Below, in pieces: positions 1 to 12,644 of a DNA stretch of 64,000 nt. The position numbers and the translations under genes were made by a program. Numbering within the stretch: the first letter of the stretch is position 1; each line of letters starts with the position of its first letter. Under the pieces are notes generated by a model, which saw only the letters and a program-made list of their open reading frames with translations, did no database searches and had not been told where the DNA came from. This stretch comes from Panagrolaimus kolymaensis (taxonomy: Eukaryota; Nematoda; Chromadorea; Rhabditida; Panagrolaimidae). Where the stretch lies: NCBI GenBank assembly GCA_028622995.1, contig JAJQJQ010000004.1, positions 8,432,001-8,496,000 on the forward strand, in the 5' to 3' direction.

Positions 1-3000
1 TGATTTGAATGAAGAATATATTATTTAAAAAAACGACAAAAAATAATTAAAAGCGATTGTGTTCGTAACTTTCAGTTTTAATTCTTACAAAAAAAATTAT
101 CGAAATATGGTTACGGTAATTAAAAGCGATAGCTTTTGTTGCATTTATCCATATTTAAAAAAACAGTTATATCAAGAACAAAAAATATTAATTTGAAAAT
201 TAATTAACTTTTTTTATTTGTTTACTGTAAGTACGATCATCGCAGTTTTTTAAAATTAGATTTAATTAAGATTAGAAAATTCCAACTTTTTTGTTTTTAA
301 TCAGTTTCAAAAATTATATTCAAAAAATTTTAATTATGCTTTTGCAGTTTTTATTATTATAAAAAATAAAATGAATTTTGACAGTTTTAATCATATAATT
401 TTTTTTTGTTGCTAAACAAATTACTGCAAATAAAGATAATGGTTATTGCCTCTTGCCTAGGATAATTCCAATCTCAATTTAAATTTTATTTAAAAAAAGA
501 CGAATTTTTAACAACTCCTGTTTTTTAAGTTTGGAATGAAATGGAAAAAGAAAAAAATATTTGTTTTTTTTTCTGCGTGTTTTATTTGAACCCAGTTTTA
601 TTTTGGGTTACTCTAACCATTAATGTTTTCGGCTTTCAGTTTGCAAAACAAAAAACATAAGCAATCAATTAATGTAAAAAAACGCGAGAGACTCACCACA
701 GCAACAAGTTGACCATGTTTAACACTTAAATCAATATTTCTTAATGTTGCTGGAATGCTTCGATCTGAATCCCAAGAAAATGTGGCCATTTGAACTTCCA
801 CTGCTTTTTCAACTAAAAAACTCCCGAATTATTTCTTACACCACAGTTTAAAAAAAATCATACAATTTGAAATATTTTCTCGTTGAATTGCCTCTGGGTC
901 GAGTTCTTCTTCAACAAAAAAAGTTTTAAGCCTTTCATTTGAAATCATGGTTTGAACGGTTAAACCAATCATTTCAGAAATCATAAAAAGTGGCACACGA
1001 AGTTGGGAGAATAATGTTAAAGAAACAAATGCAACTTGAGGAGTCATTTGATTTTCGGATGAAGCCAAAAGATATGTTGTAAATGTAACCATTGCAACCT
1101 TAAAAAATAAAAAAATGAATACAGTTTTGTTGAAAATAATTATTTTATTTCCAAATTTTTTTGAATGTTCGCAGTTTATAAATTTTTAAATTTTGTTATC
1201 GAAAATAAATAAATAAGTGCCAAAAATTTTGCAGTTTTCAAATTTTTTCTTTTTATTAGTTTACATTTCCCTGTTTCCTCACCCAATAGAATTCAGTTTT
1301 CATTTCCTCTTCATTTTTTAATGGCTTTTGTAATTTAGAAAAAACGGCATAGAAATTGTCGTCGAAAAATTATTTAAAAAAAAAAGAATAATCAAATTAA
1401 TTAGTTTCAAAATTTCTGTCTTCAGTTAATAAAGCTAAAGAATAAATGACACGGAATTAAATTTATCGATGGCAGTTTTAAATTCGCAAAATTTAATTGT
1501 GACAGTTTTTTTGTTTGAAAAATTTGGTTTATTGATTCTTTTTTTAACGACGGCAAATTCGTAAATTAATGAAGTCAATTTTGCTAACAGTTAATAAAAT
1601 TTAAAACCCTCCATCATTCATTCATGGAACTCGTTAAAATATGGATGGCCAAAAGAAAAAAAAGTTCTCAGTTTTTTTTAATATCATAAACCCATGCGTT
1701 ATTTTTTTACTCAACGAAGTAAAAAACCGGGCAGTTTTTAATTTTATTTTAAACTAAAAGTAAATATGCAGGATTTCAAAATGCAGTTTTTTTCTTTTTC
1801 TAATTAAATATTTAGTCTTAGTATGGGATTCAAATTTAATAAATATGTGACAGTTTTTATTTAAATTTTATTTTAAAATAAAAGTTTAAACTTTCTCTAC
1901 TGTTTTTTTTTTTGTAATAAATTAAATTAATAAACTCAGTTTAACAAAAGTAGAAATAAGTTTTTTTAATACCGAAAATACTTATAAAATACAGTTTAAT
2001 TTTTTTTGTTCTCATATTTCCCGTAATGTATGTTATTATTGATGCAGCTATTATTTAAATTTTTTAATATAATGAGAATGATAATTTTCAGGATTTAATT
2101 CGATTACTGCATTTATTATTTTGCCATAAAAGGCTTTATTTCAAGCTTCAGTTTTTTAGTTATAAAATAAAACAATTTCAATTTTAATCTTTAAAAAATG
2201 AACCTAATTTTATTTTTTTAAAATAAAAATTTCTTTGCTCTAAAGTTTGATAAAATAGAAATATTTTTTTAAAAATCCAATCGTTATTAATGTGGTCAGT
2301 TTAATTTTTCTTTGATTCTCTTTGTTGTTAACAAACCTTTATCCCACACCCCAGTTACTTTTAAACCGCAAAATTTATCATAATAGCCAGTTTCTAAATA
2401 CATCCTTCCATTATCAAAAACCCCCCAACTTACCAAAAATGGCGAAGCACTATTAATTACATCAATAAATGTTCGAGTCATGGATGCTTTTCGAATGAGC
2501 GCGACTTCCTTTTTTCGAATATCCGAAATCACTTTTAACATAGGTTTTTCCCATGCATAAAGTTTAATTACTTTTACACCATTTAATACTTCATTCGTCA
2601 TTTTTTGCCTTTCATCTTTGTATTTCATTTGTAGCGATTGCCATTTCTTAACTTTTATTGAAACCACCATATTTAATGGAATTAATAAAATCATTACTAT
2701 CACGCCGCCAATAAATGCCAAACCAAGGGTCATGTAAAGAAATACCAAACACAGAATTATCTGAAATAAAAAAATTGTTGCTTAAAATTGCCGGGGTAAT
2801 TGGAACACAGTTAATAATAATTATTTTTATATCCAAAAAAGTTTTTAATATAAAAATTAAAAGGATCCTTTCCCCCTGGAGCATTATGCATCAGTTATAT
2901 TTGGAAAATTATAATTTTTTTTAAGCTTTTTGAAAAAAGTTCAACCAGTTTATTAGAACTTAAAAAATATGGAAATGCTTGATGGCAAGAAAAATGACTT

Positions 3001-6000
3001 TAGTCTTTTTTGGTATTGTGACAGTTAATTTTGAAGAAAATTTTCAAAAGAAAAATCGCCGAATTTTATGGTCGAAAATATTCCAATAACATCCACGGAG
3101 ATCAGTTTTTATTATTCTTCTCAAAAGTTTGATATTGTTACTTTTTTGTTTAATTCAGTAGCAACTATCTCATCTCGTTTAAATGCAGTTTGACAAAAGG
3201 ATTTTTTTCTTTTTATTATCCTAATTTTAAAAAAAAATGCAGTTTTATTTTTTTAATAAAATTTTTTTATGTTTGACTATAATAAACTTAAAAAGGATTC
3301 CACGAAATGACAGTTTATAATAAAGCAAATAATTCCCTCCAAAGTCTGCTAGCCTGTTAATAAAAATTGCTAGAATTAATAACTAAAATATTCCAATATC
3401 AAGGTCTTATTCCAGTTTAATTTTTTTCTTCCAAAGCTAATTATTTATTTGTTTATTTTTTTATTAGCGATTAATAAACAAAAAGAAGGTTAAAAATAAT
3501 AAATTTCAGTATAACCAATTAGAAAAAAGATATACAGTTATTTTGTTTTACAAACCTTTTAACATTCAAATAATAAATAAAAAAAGTCATATTTTTTTAT
3601 CTTCAATCGCGCTTTTGTTGATACAGTTTTTTTATTTTAAAATTTAAAGTTTGATGAATTAAAATACAAATTTTATTTTGATTTTTTATTCTTTTTACAA
3701 TGCCACTGTAAAACATCGCCATACAGTTTTATTATTTTAATTAAAAGTTTTTATAAAAATATGTTCGATGACCAGAAAATGATACCAATCTTTTGGAAGT
3801 GGCAGTTAATAACGAAAAAAAATTTGATGAAAAATTTCTAAAGAAATTAAAAACTCAAAAATTTAGAACTAATACATAGATATAAATTCCGTCGCCAACC
3901 TGCTGCCTCAGTTTTTTTACACAAAAGTTTATTATTATAATTTTTTATTTCTTTATAAGAAGCCTCAGTTTTTAATCAAAGACGTTTTTTGAACATTTTT
4001 CCAAAAAAACAATAGATTTTTTTTAAATTTAATAAAACTTTGAAAAGCAAAAAAAGATATTTTGTTATAAGTCCAAACAAGCATCAAAGACAGTTTCATA
4101 GGTAAATAAATTATTTTTTAGCCCCTTAATGTTATAAAATTTTGGCTAAGAATGTTTCCACTGTCACAGTTTAATTTAAAAATGTTTTCGTTTTTACAGT
4201 ATTTATTTGAACATATTTTCTAAGCTTTTAAAAAAGGCTGATTGCGCTAAACCAAATTGTAAAACAAGCAATAATGGAATTGCAGTTTTAGTTTCTTCAA
4301 TGTACTTTAATTTTTATAGATTTTTTTGAAAAAAATTAAAAACCTATCATTTTTTAAATTTTATTATTTCCAAATGAAATCATAATTTCCTCTTAAAATA
4401 GATGTTGACAGTTTATTAATTAATTTCCTCATAAATATCAAATTTACTTTACCTGTAATGGAGTAGACCAATATTGTTGAGATTGTTGAGTGAGCGTTTG
4501 AAATCGTTCCACATCAATTGCCATTAAATTAACTATTTCACCCACCGTTCTGCCTCTTCTCGCTGAATTTGAAAGACGAAGGGTCTAAAAATTTAGTGTG
4601 TTTTTTTATCGCGGTTAATTTTTTTTGTATATTTTTTAGAAACCAAGCGAAAACAAAAACAGTTAATTTTAAATTTGCTAGAAAACTATAAGGATTTTGA
4701 TGAAAAAATCAAAAAACAGTTATATTCATTTCCAGCAATTGGATACATTTTTATTTCACAAATTAAAAAAATATTTTTCTTCTTCAAAACAGTTTTTTCC
4801 TTTTTTCAATAATTTTTAAAAATATTTTAAAAAAATAATTTTCTTTATAAAATTTGCAACGAAAATTACGATCTCACAGTTTTAAAAAATCCTCATAAAT
4901 TACCTTATGGAAAACAGCGTCAGTTAAAACACTTTGAATGCGAACTCCAGTTTTCATCATAATATAAAAATAATTATTTAAAAATAGCGAACGTAATTCA
5001 CCGCATACAAACATTAATATTGCTATTCCAAGGCCTTCCCATAAAGGAGCATCAGGTTTTTCGGTAAAATTAATTATAGCACTGAAAAAAAAATATCAAT
5101 TACAGTTTTTTTTTGTTTGAAAGTTTAATTTTATTAAAGTTTAAAAACAAATCATCAAAAAATTATGATATGAAAAAAAGTTAGTGGGAGGTGGCGCTCA
5201 GTTTATACCAAAATTAAAATTTTAAAAAACTAAATTCCAAAACACAAAAAAAAATTTTCCACAAAATAATAATGTTAGAGTTGGAGGCGCTCCAGTTTAT
5301 AGTTTAATTTGAATTTTAAAAGATAAATTCTAAAACCTAGCCACCGAATAACGTAAATGTTCAGTTTTTTTTTAAATTTTAAATATGATAAAAACTGAAA
5401 ATACATATGCTCAAATCTGTACACAGTTATTTACTAATAAGAAATTTAAAATAATCAAGATTACAGTCAAAAAATTCATAACCCAAATAATTGAAAGGTA
5501 AAAAAAAAACAAACAGTTAAAATTCTATTTTGAAGTAAAAAATTTAAAAAACTTTTAAAAATATTCATTATATCGACCAGTTTTTTGATTTTTTAGTTTT
5601 AACTTAAAACAATCTCGCATTGTGACAGTTTTAAAAAGCCATGACTTAATTTTGAAACAAAAAACGCCCCTTAAAAAGTGAATCTCAGTTTTTATTAAAA
5701 TTTAAATTTACATGTGTGTAATATGCCTAGATTCTCCACAGTTTAAAAAAAATTTAAATTTTAACCATTAAAAAAAAGCTTTTCGGAAATTATTCGTTGC
5801 AGTTTACTTTAAATTAAATTAAATTTTTTTATACAGCTCAACAACAGTTTAATTTTTTTTTAACAAATGTGGATTTGAAAAGTGTAATAAATCTCATAAA
5901 AAATTTTTTTTTTAAAAAAAACATAAATATCTCACAGTTTTGTTTCATTAATTAAAGTTATTTTGGCTTGAACAAATTTAAAGCAAAAAATTAAAAACAT

Positions 6001-9000
6001 AGTCTCGGGAAAAACGTGTCTTTACAGTTTACTAATTTTTTGATTTATTCTAAAGTTGCTTTCGAATTGTTCCAATTTTTCAAAGCAATGAATGTAAAAA
6101 ATAAAATTTAAAAAAACCACTATGCAAAAATTTCATTTTCAGTTTTTTTAAATTAAGTTAAACCCTTTATCGTCGTATTATAATTTTAGAAGAAAAAAAC
6201 TAAAAAATTTTAAACCAAAAAATTTTATAAACTAAAATGAACAATTTTTTTTATCAGTTTATAATTTAAATTTCATCATAATTTCATCGCCACGGTTTTT
6301 TAATAAAAATACAAATTAATTTTTGTTCAATGTTGTTTATTTTAACTTTAGTTTGACCCACCAACCACATTGCAGTTTTAGAAAACATTAAAAACGGCCA
6401 TGCAAAACGACAAGCTCCAGTTTTTTAAACTTTAATTTAAAGTTATTTCACGTCCAAACAGTTTTTATAAAAATAACCCTTTACTTACTTTAATAAAAGT
6501 GGGTTAGCAAATTGCAATAAATCCGATGAAACTTTAACTAAAGTTGCGCCCAAGAAAGACCATTTAAACATTGAAAATATCACTGCCACAATTGAAGGAG
6601 GCTTAGGGGCATTTGGAATTGGAATATTTTTCTTTGATTCAGCTTCCGCAGCTCGAAATGCATCCGTGGAACCATACCCCTCAATAACAGATTTATTCTT
6701 TTCACTTTTAACTCTCAAAACTCCTCTTTCATCACCTAAAAGTGGAGTGGAATCCGAAATGAGCAAAGGTGCGGCATACGAAGCATCCAAAGCCGCTTTG
6801 ATTTTAGCTTCCCGCATTTTATCTGAATAATTTTCTGCTCTTGGTTTATAAATATTTAACCATTGTTTAAATAAAGGCCCTCCCGTCATAGTTATTTCCA
6901 ATCGAAATAAATCCGTTGCTTGTAAAGCTTTTTTATATCCAATTGAAACGATGTCATTAAACCAACAAACAAATTGTCGACTAAGAAATGATGAAGTTGA
7001 TTCGGGTGAAGTTCCCTGAAAAAAAAAATTAAATGGTGAAATACAAAAATTCAGTTTTTTAATATTTTAAAAGTTAAAATATGAGCTTTGTGATTCTCAA
7101 TCTTTGAAATGTGAATTCCAGTTATAAATTTATTGTATAATTTCTATTCACAGTTTTTTGGTTTTTTATGCTCAAAAAAAGCATTCATAAAATTTGACAA
7201 TATTCAAAACAGTTTTAAATAAAAGTTTATTTTTTAACTTTCCCTCCTCAATTAACCTCTTCATTTAACAGTTTATTATTTTTATTACCGAGTAAATCTG
7301 CATTTATGTTGAATTTTCAAATCGTCGCTTTGTATTACACTTTTATCAATTAAAAAAGTTTTCGGTATATTTTTGTTATTTTAATTCCCTCCTGCACTTC
7401 AATTGACAGTTTATAAAATAAAAAATATATGCATCTCGTGAATCTCAGAATTCTATGTATTGTGAACGCAGTTTTAAATATTAAAAAAAGAGATTTTTCA
7501 AATTTTATCTTTGAATGCAGTTATTCACTTACCTCCAAAATTGGATCACCACTATGTTCAGCAAAAAGATGAACAAATAATTGTAAAATGGTTAATGGAA
7601 ACCAAGCCAAAAATAATACATATCGATAAAAATCCACTGTGGCCACAAGCTAAAAAATAAATGAGAAATTAAAAATTAGATACAACAACACAGTTTTAAA
7701 AATTTATAACAAAGAATTTTTATGTTAATATTGGCTTAAATTCAATAAATCGCAGTTTAAAAGAAATACAAGCAAACAAAAGAAACGCAGTTAAAATTCA
7801 AAAAAAAATGGCCATCATTAGATTTTGGTGGCCAAATTATTAAAATAAACGGCTGTTTTAAAAGCACAGGTCATAATGGGATGCAGTTTAAGGTTTAAAA
7901 AATTCCTTACAGTTGGAGTTGTGCCAGTTTGAAACCATGTATAAAATTCTGGAATTCCAGTCAAAACAAATAAAGCCCAAGTGGAAAATAAAATTCCTGA
8001 TGAAGTTATTCCTGCTTTGCGGCATTCATTATTTAACCAAAGAATTATTAACTGAAAATTAAATTATTCCCTTAATTAAAGTCAATACAGTTAAAATAAA
8101 AAATATGTCAAAAATCAAAAAATGACAAAACTAAATTTAAAAAAAAATGAACAGTTTTTTAAGAAATTAATTTTTTAATAAAAATTTATCCATATTCCTG
8201 AGCCAGAAAAAACAGTTTTTTGTTTAAATTTAAAATAATTTTATAATTAATGTTTGGAAACGTAAATGGCAGGGGAATATTGCAGTTAAAAACAAAAGCA
8301 AAGATACGTTTCAGCTGGCAGTTTTTGAATTTTAAAATGAAAAAATTGCAAAAAAATAAATAAAACATCACAAAATTATGTGAGATATGTCCGGTTATAT
8401 AATAAATATTATTGGACCTGACTCGTCAATTTGCAGTTTTAAAGTTATAAAAATAATTTTTGCAAAATATGTAAAAAATCATAACAATTTGATACAGTTA
8501 AAATATTTCTAACATAGAAGAAAAAAATGGTAGATGACAAACAAGCAGTTTAAATTAAATATGTCAAAAAAACAAAAATAAATTATAAAAAAAGTTTTAG
8601 AAAATTAATTTTTTTTCCATAAAAATCTAACACCGTAAGAAGTTCCTAAGCAGTTTTCTTTTTAAATTATAAATGATTTTATATTTTAGTGTTTGAAATT
8701 CCAATAACTTGAGCAAGGAGACAGTTAAAAATGTAAAAATAATGGTGACAGTTTTAGAATTTGAAAATTAAATTTAAAAAAAACCACTACATAATCTGGA
8801 GGTTGATAAGTAAAATAAAAAAAATTGCAGATGAACATGGAAACCCAGTTTTTGACTGAATTTATTCAAACTATAAAAAATCGCCACGAATCAACCAACG
8901 GATTCAGTTTTATAAATAAAAAAGAGCACGATCGTTTACAGTTTTGGATTTATAAAAATAAAAAAAAGGAAAATTTAGGAGAAAAATAAAAAATAAATTT

Positions 9001-9713
9001 ACCAAAGTAATAATATGTTCCATGGGATAAACATATTCAATAATGGGAACATTTTCTCCATCAATAAATGATTGCCATAAAGTTCGAAGTAATAATATAA
9101 TTTTTATTATCAATAAGGCTATCGTTAAAATCTAGAAAAAAGGATATTCTTTATATTGCATTTATAAAACTCAGTTTTTATTTTAAATTATTTACAAAAA
9201 AAATTTTTGGTACAGTTTTTTTTTTCTGGAAAAGGAAATCTATTTGTAACAGTTTTTTGTTAATGGAATGAATATTTACAAATCATAAATTTCGATAAAA
9301 ACAGTTTTTTAATTTTATCCAAAACTAACTACATAGAAGACAGTTTATTTTTATGATGACTGCCTTAAAATTCACCCAAGATATTTTTTTAGCCACCTAA
9401 TATTGTGACTCACAGTTTTAAAAAGTAATAAAAAAAAATAATTCCTTACAAATTTCACTGAAGTTAAAAACTGCCATGGAATGGATGGAAATGAATTAGT
9501 TTTAATTTGAATTAAAATTATTGGAATCATAAATAATAAATATAAAGTTGGAATGGAAGCAAGAACGGAATGAATAAAGCACCAAGTTAATGGTGGAACC
9601 CAATATTGACTTAACGGAGAACCAAATTCATTATTAAACCAAAATAAATCACCACAAAATTTTGGTGTTGAAGAATAAAATAAAGAATTATTATTATTCA
9701 TTTTTTGGATCAA
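1..9713 (-). CDS. ABCC/MRP-type ABC transporter, 5' half (3' end outside window)
   Basis: Multidrug-resistance-associated (ABCC) transporter, an ATP-driven membrane exporter of organic anions and conjugates. Coding exons read on the minus strand: 9713-9450, 9131-9003, 8051-7911, 7649-7533, 7015-6489, 5081-4904, 4584-4453, 2760-2434, 1098-864, 812-697. All joins keep frame, with gt at donors and ag at acceptors. The first exons give the hydrophobic N-terminal TMD0. Exon 7 carries the MRP landmark [20 protein letters not shown]. Exon 8 has [16 protein letters not shown]. Exon 9 has [14 protein letters not shown] and LDPEAI. The last visible exon opens nucleotide-binding domain 1 ([23 protein letters not shown]) and stops just before the Walker A, which must lie left of base 1. 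Introns reach about 1.7-2.1 kb (2761-4452 and 5082-6488 among them), far larger than most in this window, and carry the CAGTT array. The start is ATG 9713; the in-frame ATG at 9701 is also possible. Confidence 0.9.
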
Positions 9714-9880
9714 CCAAAGAAATGCTGAATCCAGTTAAATTAAATTTTTGCCTATCAAAAACGGTTCTCAGAGTTTTAAATTAAATATAAAAATAAATTT
9801 ATCCAAATTTCTCGTATTAAGTTCAGTTTTAAAAAAATTAACAATAAAGAATAATCAAAACAAATATCGAAGCAGTTTTG
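1..9880 (+). repeat. Strand-biased interspersed CAGTT(T) motif array in the introns of the ABCC gene
   Basis: About 108 copies of CAGTT, most followed by more T or by TA, lie on the plus strand between 73 and 9873; I counted them by eye. The reverse complement AACTG occurs only about three times. Base composition would predict under ten. Neighbouring copies are mostly 45-130 bases apart, often 50-70 (for example 1122, 1172, 1232, 1294 and 5578, 5626, 5686, 5739, 5800). The sequence between copies is not repeated, so this is not a tandem satellite. A typical unit is the motif, then 25-40 bases of A/T runs, then a less AT-rich 15-25 bases ending in ATG, TGA, ACA or TTG immediately before the next motif. 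Only about three copies fall in exons. The array ends about 160 bases upstream of the ABCC start codon and is absent from introns elsewhere in the window. Function unknown. Confidence 0.85.
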
Positions 9881-10978
9881 TTCGATGAAACAAAAAAAAT
9901 ATTGTTTACTTCGTCGCTTTTCTTCTTCTTCTTCTTATGTGTCTCTGCTGCCGTTGATCTTTTTTTTTTAGAAGAAGGAGACTCAATGACATTATTTTGA
10001 TTAGTTAGTTAGCTATCGACCGAAGAGAATGTTTGGTTAAAAAGACCGACCTTCTTTTTTCCTTTTCTGATAAGAAATGAAAACATCAATAATATGGCAC
10101 CAAAAAAATAATAAGGTTGAGTGGACATGTGAAGAAAAAAAAGGAGAAGAATATTTTTGCTTCTACCTTCAAAGAAGTATCTTTTTTTGTTTTGTTTTGA
10201 GGTTATCGCAATTTTGTGTAATTGTGTTTACTTTTTTGATAAAGATAAAAATAGATAGAATTAAGTTTTCGCCAGCACGATATCTTTGTGATCTTTGTGA
10301 GCTCTCAAAATGAGAGAAATTTTTAAGTAATAATAAAAATTAAAAGAAGTAATTGATTATTTCAATTTTGATTTAAGACTTTTCCCTTGAAATTTTTTTA
10401 AATATTTGCAGCAATAATAAAAATAGGAAATTGCAAACATTAAAAGAATTCCTTACGACTGTTAATTCACTTGCAAAATATCCAGCAAAAAAAAAAAACA
10501 GCAGAAAATTGATAAATGAAATTTTTAGCAAATTTTTAGGAGAAAAAGTCTTTAACAGAATTAATTCACCTCAAAATTTACTAAAACTTTTCCTAAGTCA
10601 AATTTATAAACAGTTTTACCAATCAAGCATAACAAAAAAAATATTTACAGCAACAAAAAAAAAATTAAACCTTCAAAAATTTGAAAATGGCAGTTTTAAG
10701 TTTTTTTATTATTAATAACTACAGTATCCTGGATGCATGCATAGCTTCAAAAAAAGCACAAAAATTGTTAATATGCATCGTTCGATCTTGATCACCATCA
10801 ATGTCTTCCATTTGAGGAATCCAATGAATTCATAAATTTAAAATAGCCACATTTTGGCTTCGCGTTCTTCAAATGACAAATTGAAAGAAGCAAACGAGCA
10901 ACATCTAATCAACAAAATTTTCTTCAACACAAACTTCAAGGTTCAAAACTTGTTCAAACTTTTTATATAATATTTTTT
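9881..10978. other. Intergenic region between the divergent ABCC and LYRM1 genes
   Basis: This holds the presumed promoters of two divergent genes. A CTT-rich tract (9913-9940) and a run of T lie near the ABCC side. An open frame at about 10431-10715 lacks an ATG start and has A-rich, coding-unlike composition, so I do not call it. A less AT-rich island at about 10735-10910 reads like a fragment of protein on the minus strand and is treated in the findings. Confidence 0.5.
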
Positions 10979-11363
10979 ATGTCGTCATTATCTAATCGAC
11001 AAAAAGTTTTATCCCTTTATCATCGAATTCTTCGAATAGCTCAAAATTGGGAAGCAACAGAATCATCTCAAACAGAAATAGAAAGAAAATATATCAAAAA
11101 CGAAGCAAGCAAGAAATTTCGAGAAAATAAAAATGTTTGTTTCTTTACTTTTTACTTTTTAATTAGCAAAGTTTTTTTAGATAACTGATCCAGAAACAAT
11201 TGGAAAATTAATTCAAGCTACCGAAAAGCGAATAACCATCAGTCAACATTATCAAATTCCATACGAGCGACCAGAATATTTGCCTCCATCAACATCGTAT
11301 CAAAATGTTAATAAAGGAAAATTTAAACCCACCACTCTTAAAGGACATGGTTGGCAAAATTGA
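10979..11363 (+). CDS. LYRM1: LYR-motif protein of the LYRM1 family
   Basis: Small mitochondrial-type LYR-family protein. Members of this superfamily bind acyl-carrier protein and help assemble respiratory or iron-sulfur complexes; the exact role of LYRM1 is not settled. Two exons, 10979-11134 and 11181-11363, join in frame to give 113 residues, close to the family's usual length. The N-terminus [20 protein letters not shown] matches the LYRM1 start. [18 protein letters not shown] and [14 protein letters not shown] match the second half. The signature tripeptide reads LYH instead of LYR. The stop at 11361-11363 lies inside or just ahead of the next gene's reading frame, so the two genes share a transcription unit or overlap. 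Confidence 0.9.
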
Positions 11364-12644
11364 TGATCTCATTATGGATGAAAATGATGATGGTGAAGAA
11401 GGAAAGGTAAATCGTTTCTTATTCGAAATTTTGTTTTTCATGCTTTCCATTTTTTTAGAACATCAAAACTTTCATTCAATATTATTTTGCTGGTGTTTCA
11501 CCTCCTGATTCCATTATCTCTTCCTTCGCCAATTCATTAATGAAAAATCCAATATTAGGACAAATTTTTACTTCTGAAATTCGTGAATATTTTCCTGGTA
11601 AACCAAGCTTTGAAACAAAAATTCTCAAATCGTTAACTTCTAAGGTATGGATGGCTTTCTTGCTCTCAACAAATTTCTATGTATTTATCTTTCTTTTTTA
11701 GTTAGAATCCTTAAACTTTTATGATGTCGATGAAATTTATTCTCGTCTATGCTCTCTAAAATCATGTGATCACTTCTACAGAATTTTCATTAATCCAACA
11801 ACTTCTAAATCAGCAGCTGCTTCAAGAAGAAATCCAATAATTTTAAAAGAAAAAACTGAACAGCTTTCAAATGGCACCACTGGGTTATCATCATGGCAAG
11901 CAGCATTTGTGTTAGCTGAATTCCTTAAAAATAAACCTCAATTAATTAGAAATAAACATGTTCTTGAACTTGGTGCTGGTTGTGGATTGACTGGAATTGT
12001 GGTGGCAAAATTTTGTCAACCTAAAAGCATGGTAATGACTGACGTCGATTCAAATGTTTTGAACCAGCTTAGAATCAATGTGGAATTGAATGAAAATGAA
12101 GTAACGAAAGTGGAAAGATTGGATTGGAGTGAATTTGAAATGAGCGATCTGGAAGATATTCCTGATGTTATTATTGCAGCAGGTACGTGTGCTTTTATCA
12201 TATTCTTTGCTATTCGGCTAACTTTCACTGGGTTTTCCATCATTAACGAAATCGTTTATGATCATCCCTGATTGCTTTGTTAACTAACTTTTTCATCTCT
12301 TGATTGTGCCATTTTTAGACGTGGTTTATGATCCATCAATCATTCCTGCATTGGCTTCAACTTTGGACAAACTTCTTTCATCCACATCGTCGTCACCTTC
12401 TCCAATTTGCTATCTTGCTTGCACCATTCGAAATGATTCAACTTTATCTCTCCTTTTTGAACAACTCAAAGCTTCATCTCTCAACATCATTGAAACTTTT
12501 GAATGGTCTCAAGAATCCACATCCTTCAAAGCTTCAACTAATTCCTCGACTGATTCTTTCACCTATGAAGAATCGTTTCCAATTGCTCAAGAACGAATGT
12601 TTCCCGTAAAAATATTTTGCATTCAAAAATCTAAATCACCTTAG
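11305..12644 (+). CDS. EEF2KMT: Protein-lysine methyltransferase, EEF2KMT/FAM86 family
   Basis: Seven-beta-strand SAM-dependent methyltransferase. Family members trimethylate a lysine of elongation factor 2 in the cytosol. Exons: (11305, 11347 or 11374)-11406, 11459-11644, 11702-12182, 12319-12644. The N-terminal FAM86 helical region (FIQYYFAGV) precedes [11 protein letters not shown], the SAM-binding motif [13 protein letters not shown], the acidic [13 protein letters not shown], the LDW motif, and DVIIAADVVYDPS, which spans the last intron; the order matches human EEF2KMT. Three in-frame ATGs could start it. ATG 11305 lies inside the second LYRM1 exon in another frame, giving a 59-base overlap. 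ATG 11374 would begin 10 bases after the LYRM1 stop. ATG 11305 is the first ATG downstream of the acceptor at 11180, so trans-splicing there could make a monocistronic message. An AATAAA lies at about 12740. Confidence 0.88.

Noticed and set aside
1..9880. A CRISPR-like or tandem-satellite explanation for the spaced repeats
   Set aside because: The repeated unit is only 5-8 bases, the spacing is irregular, spacers vary in length, and the DNA is eukaryotic with introns.
10431..10715. A 94-codon open frame before LYRM1
   Set aside because: It lacks an ATG start, is Lys/Asn/Phe-rich, and has no splice context or recognisable similarity.
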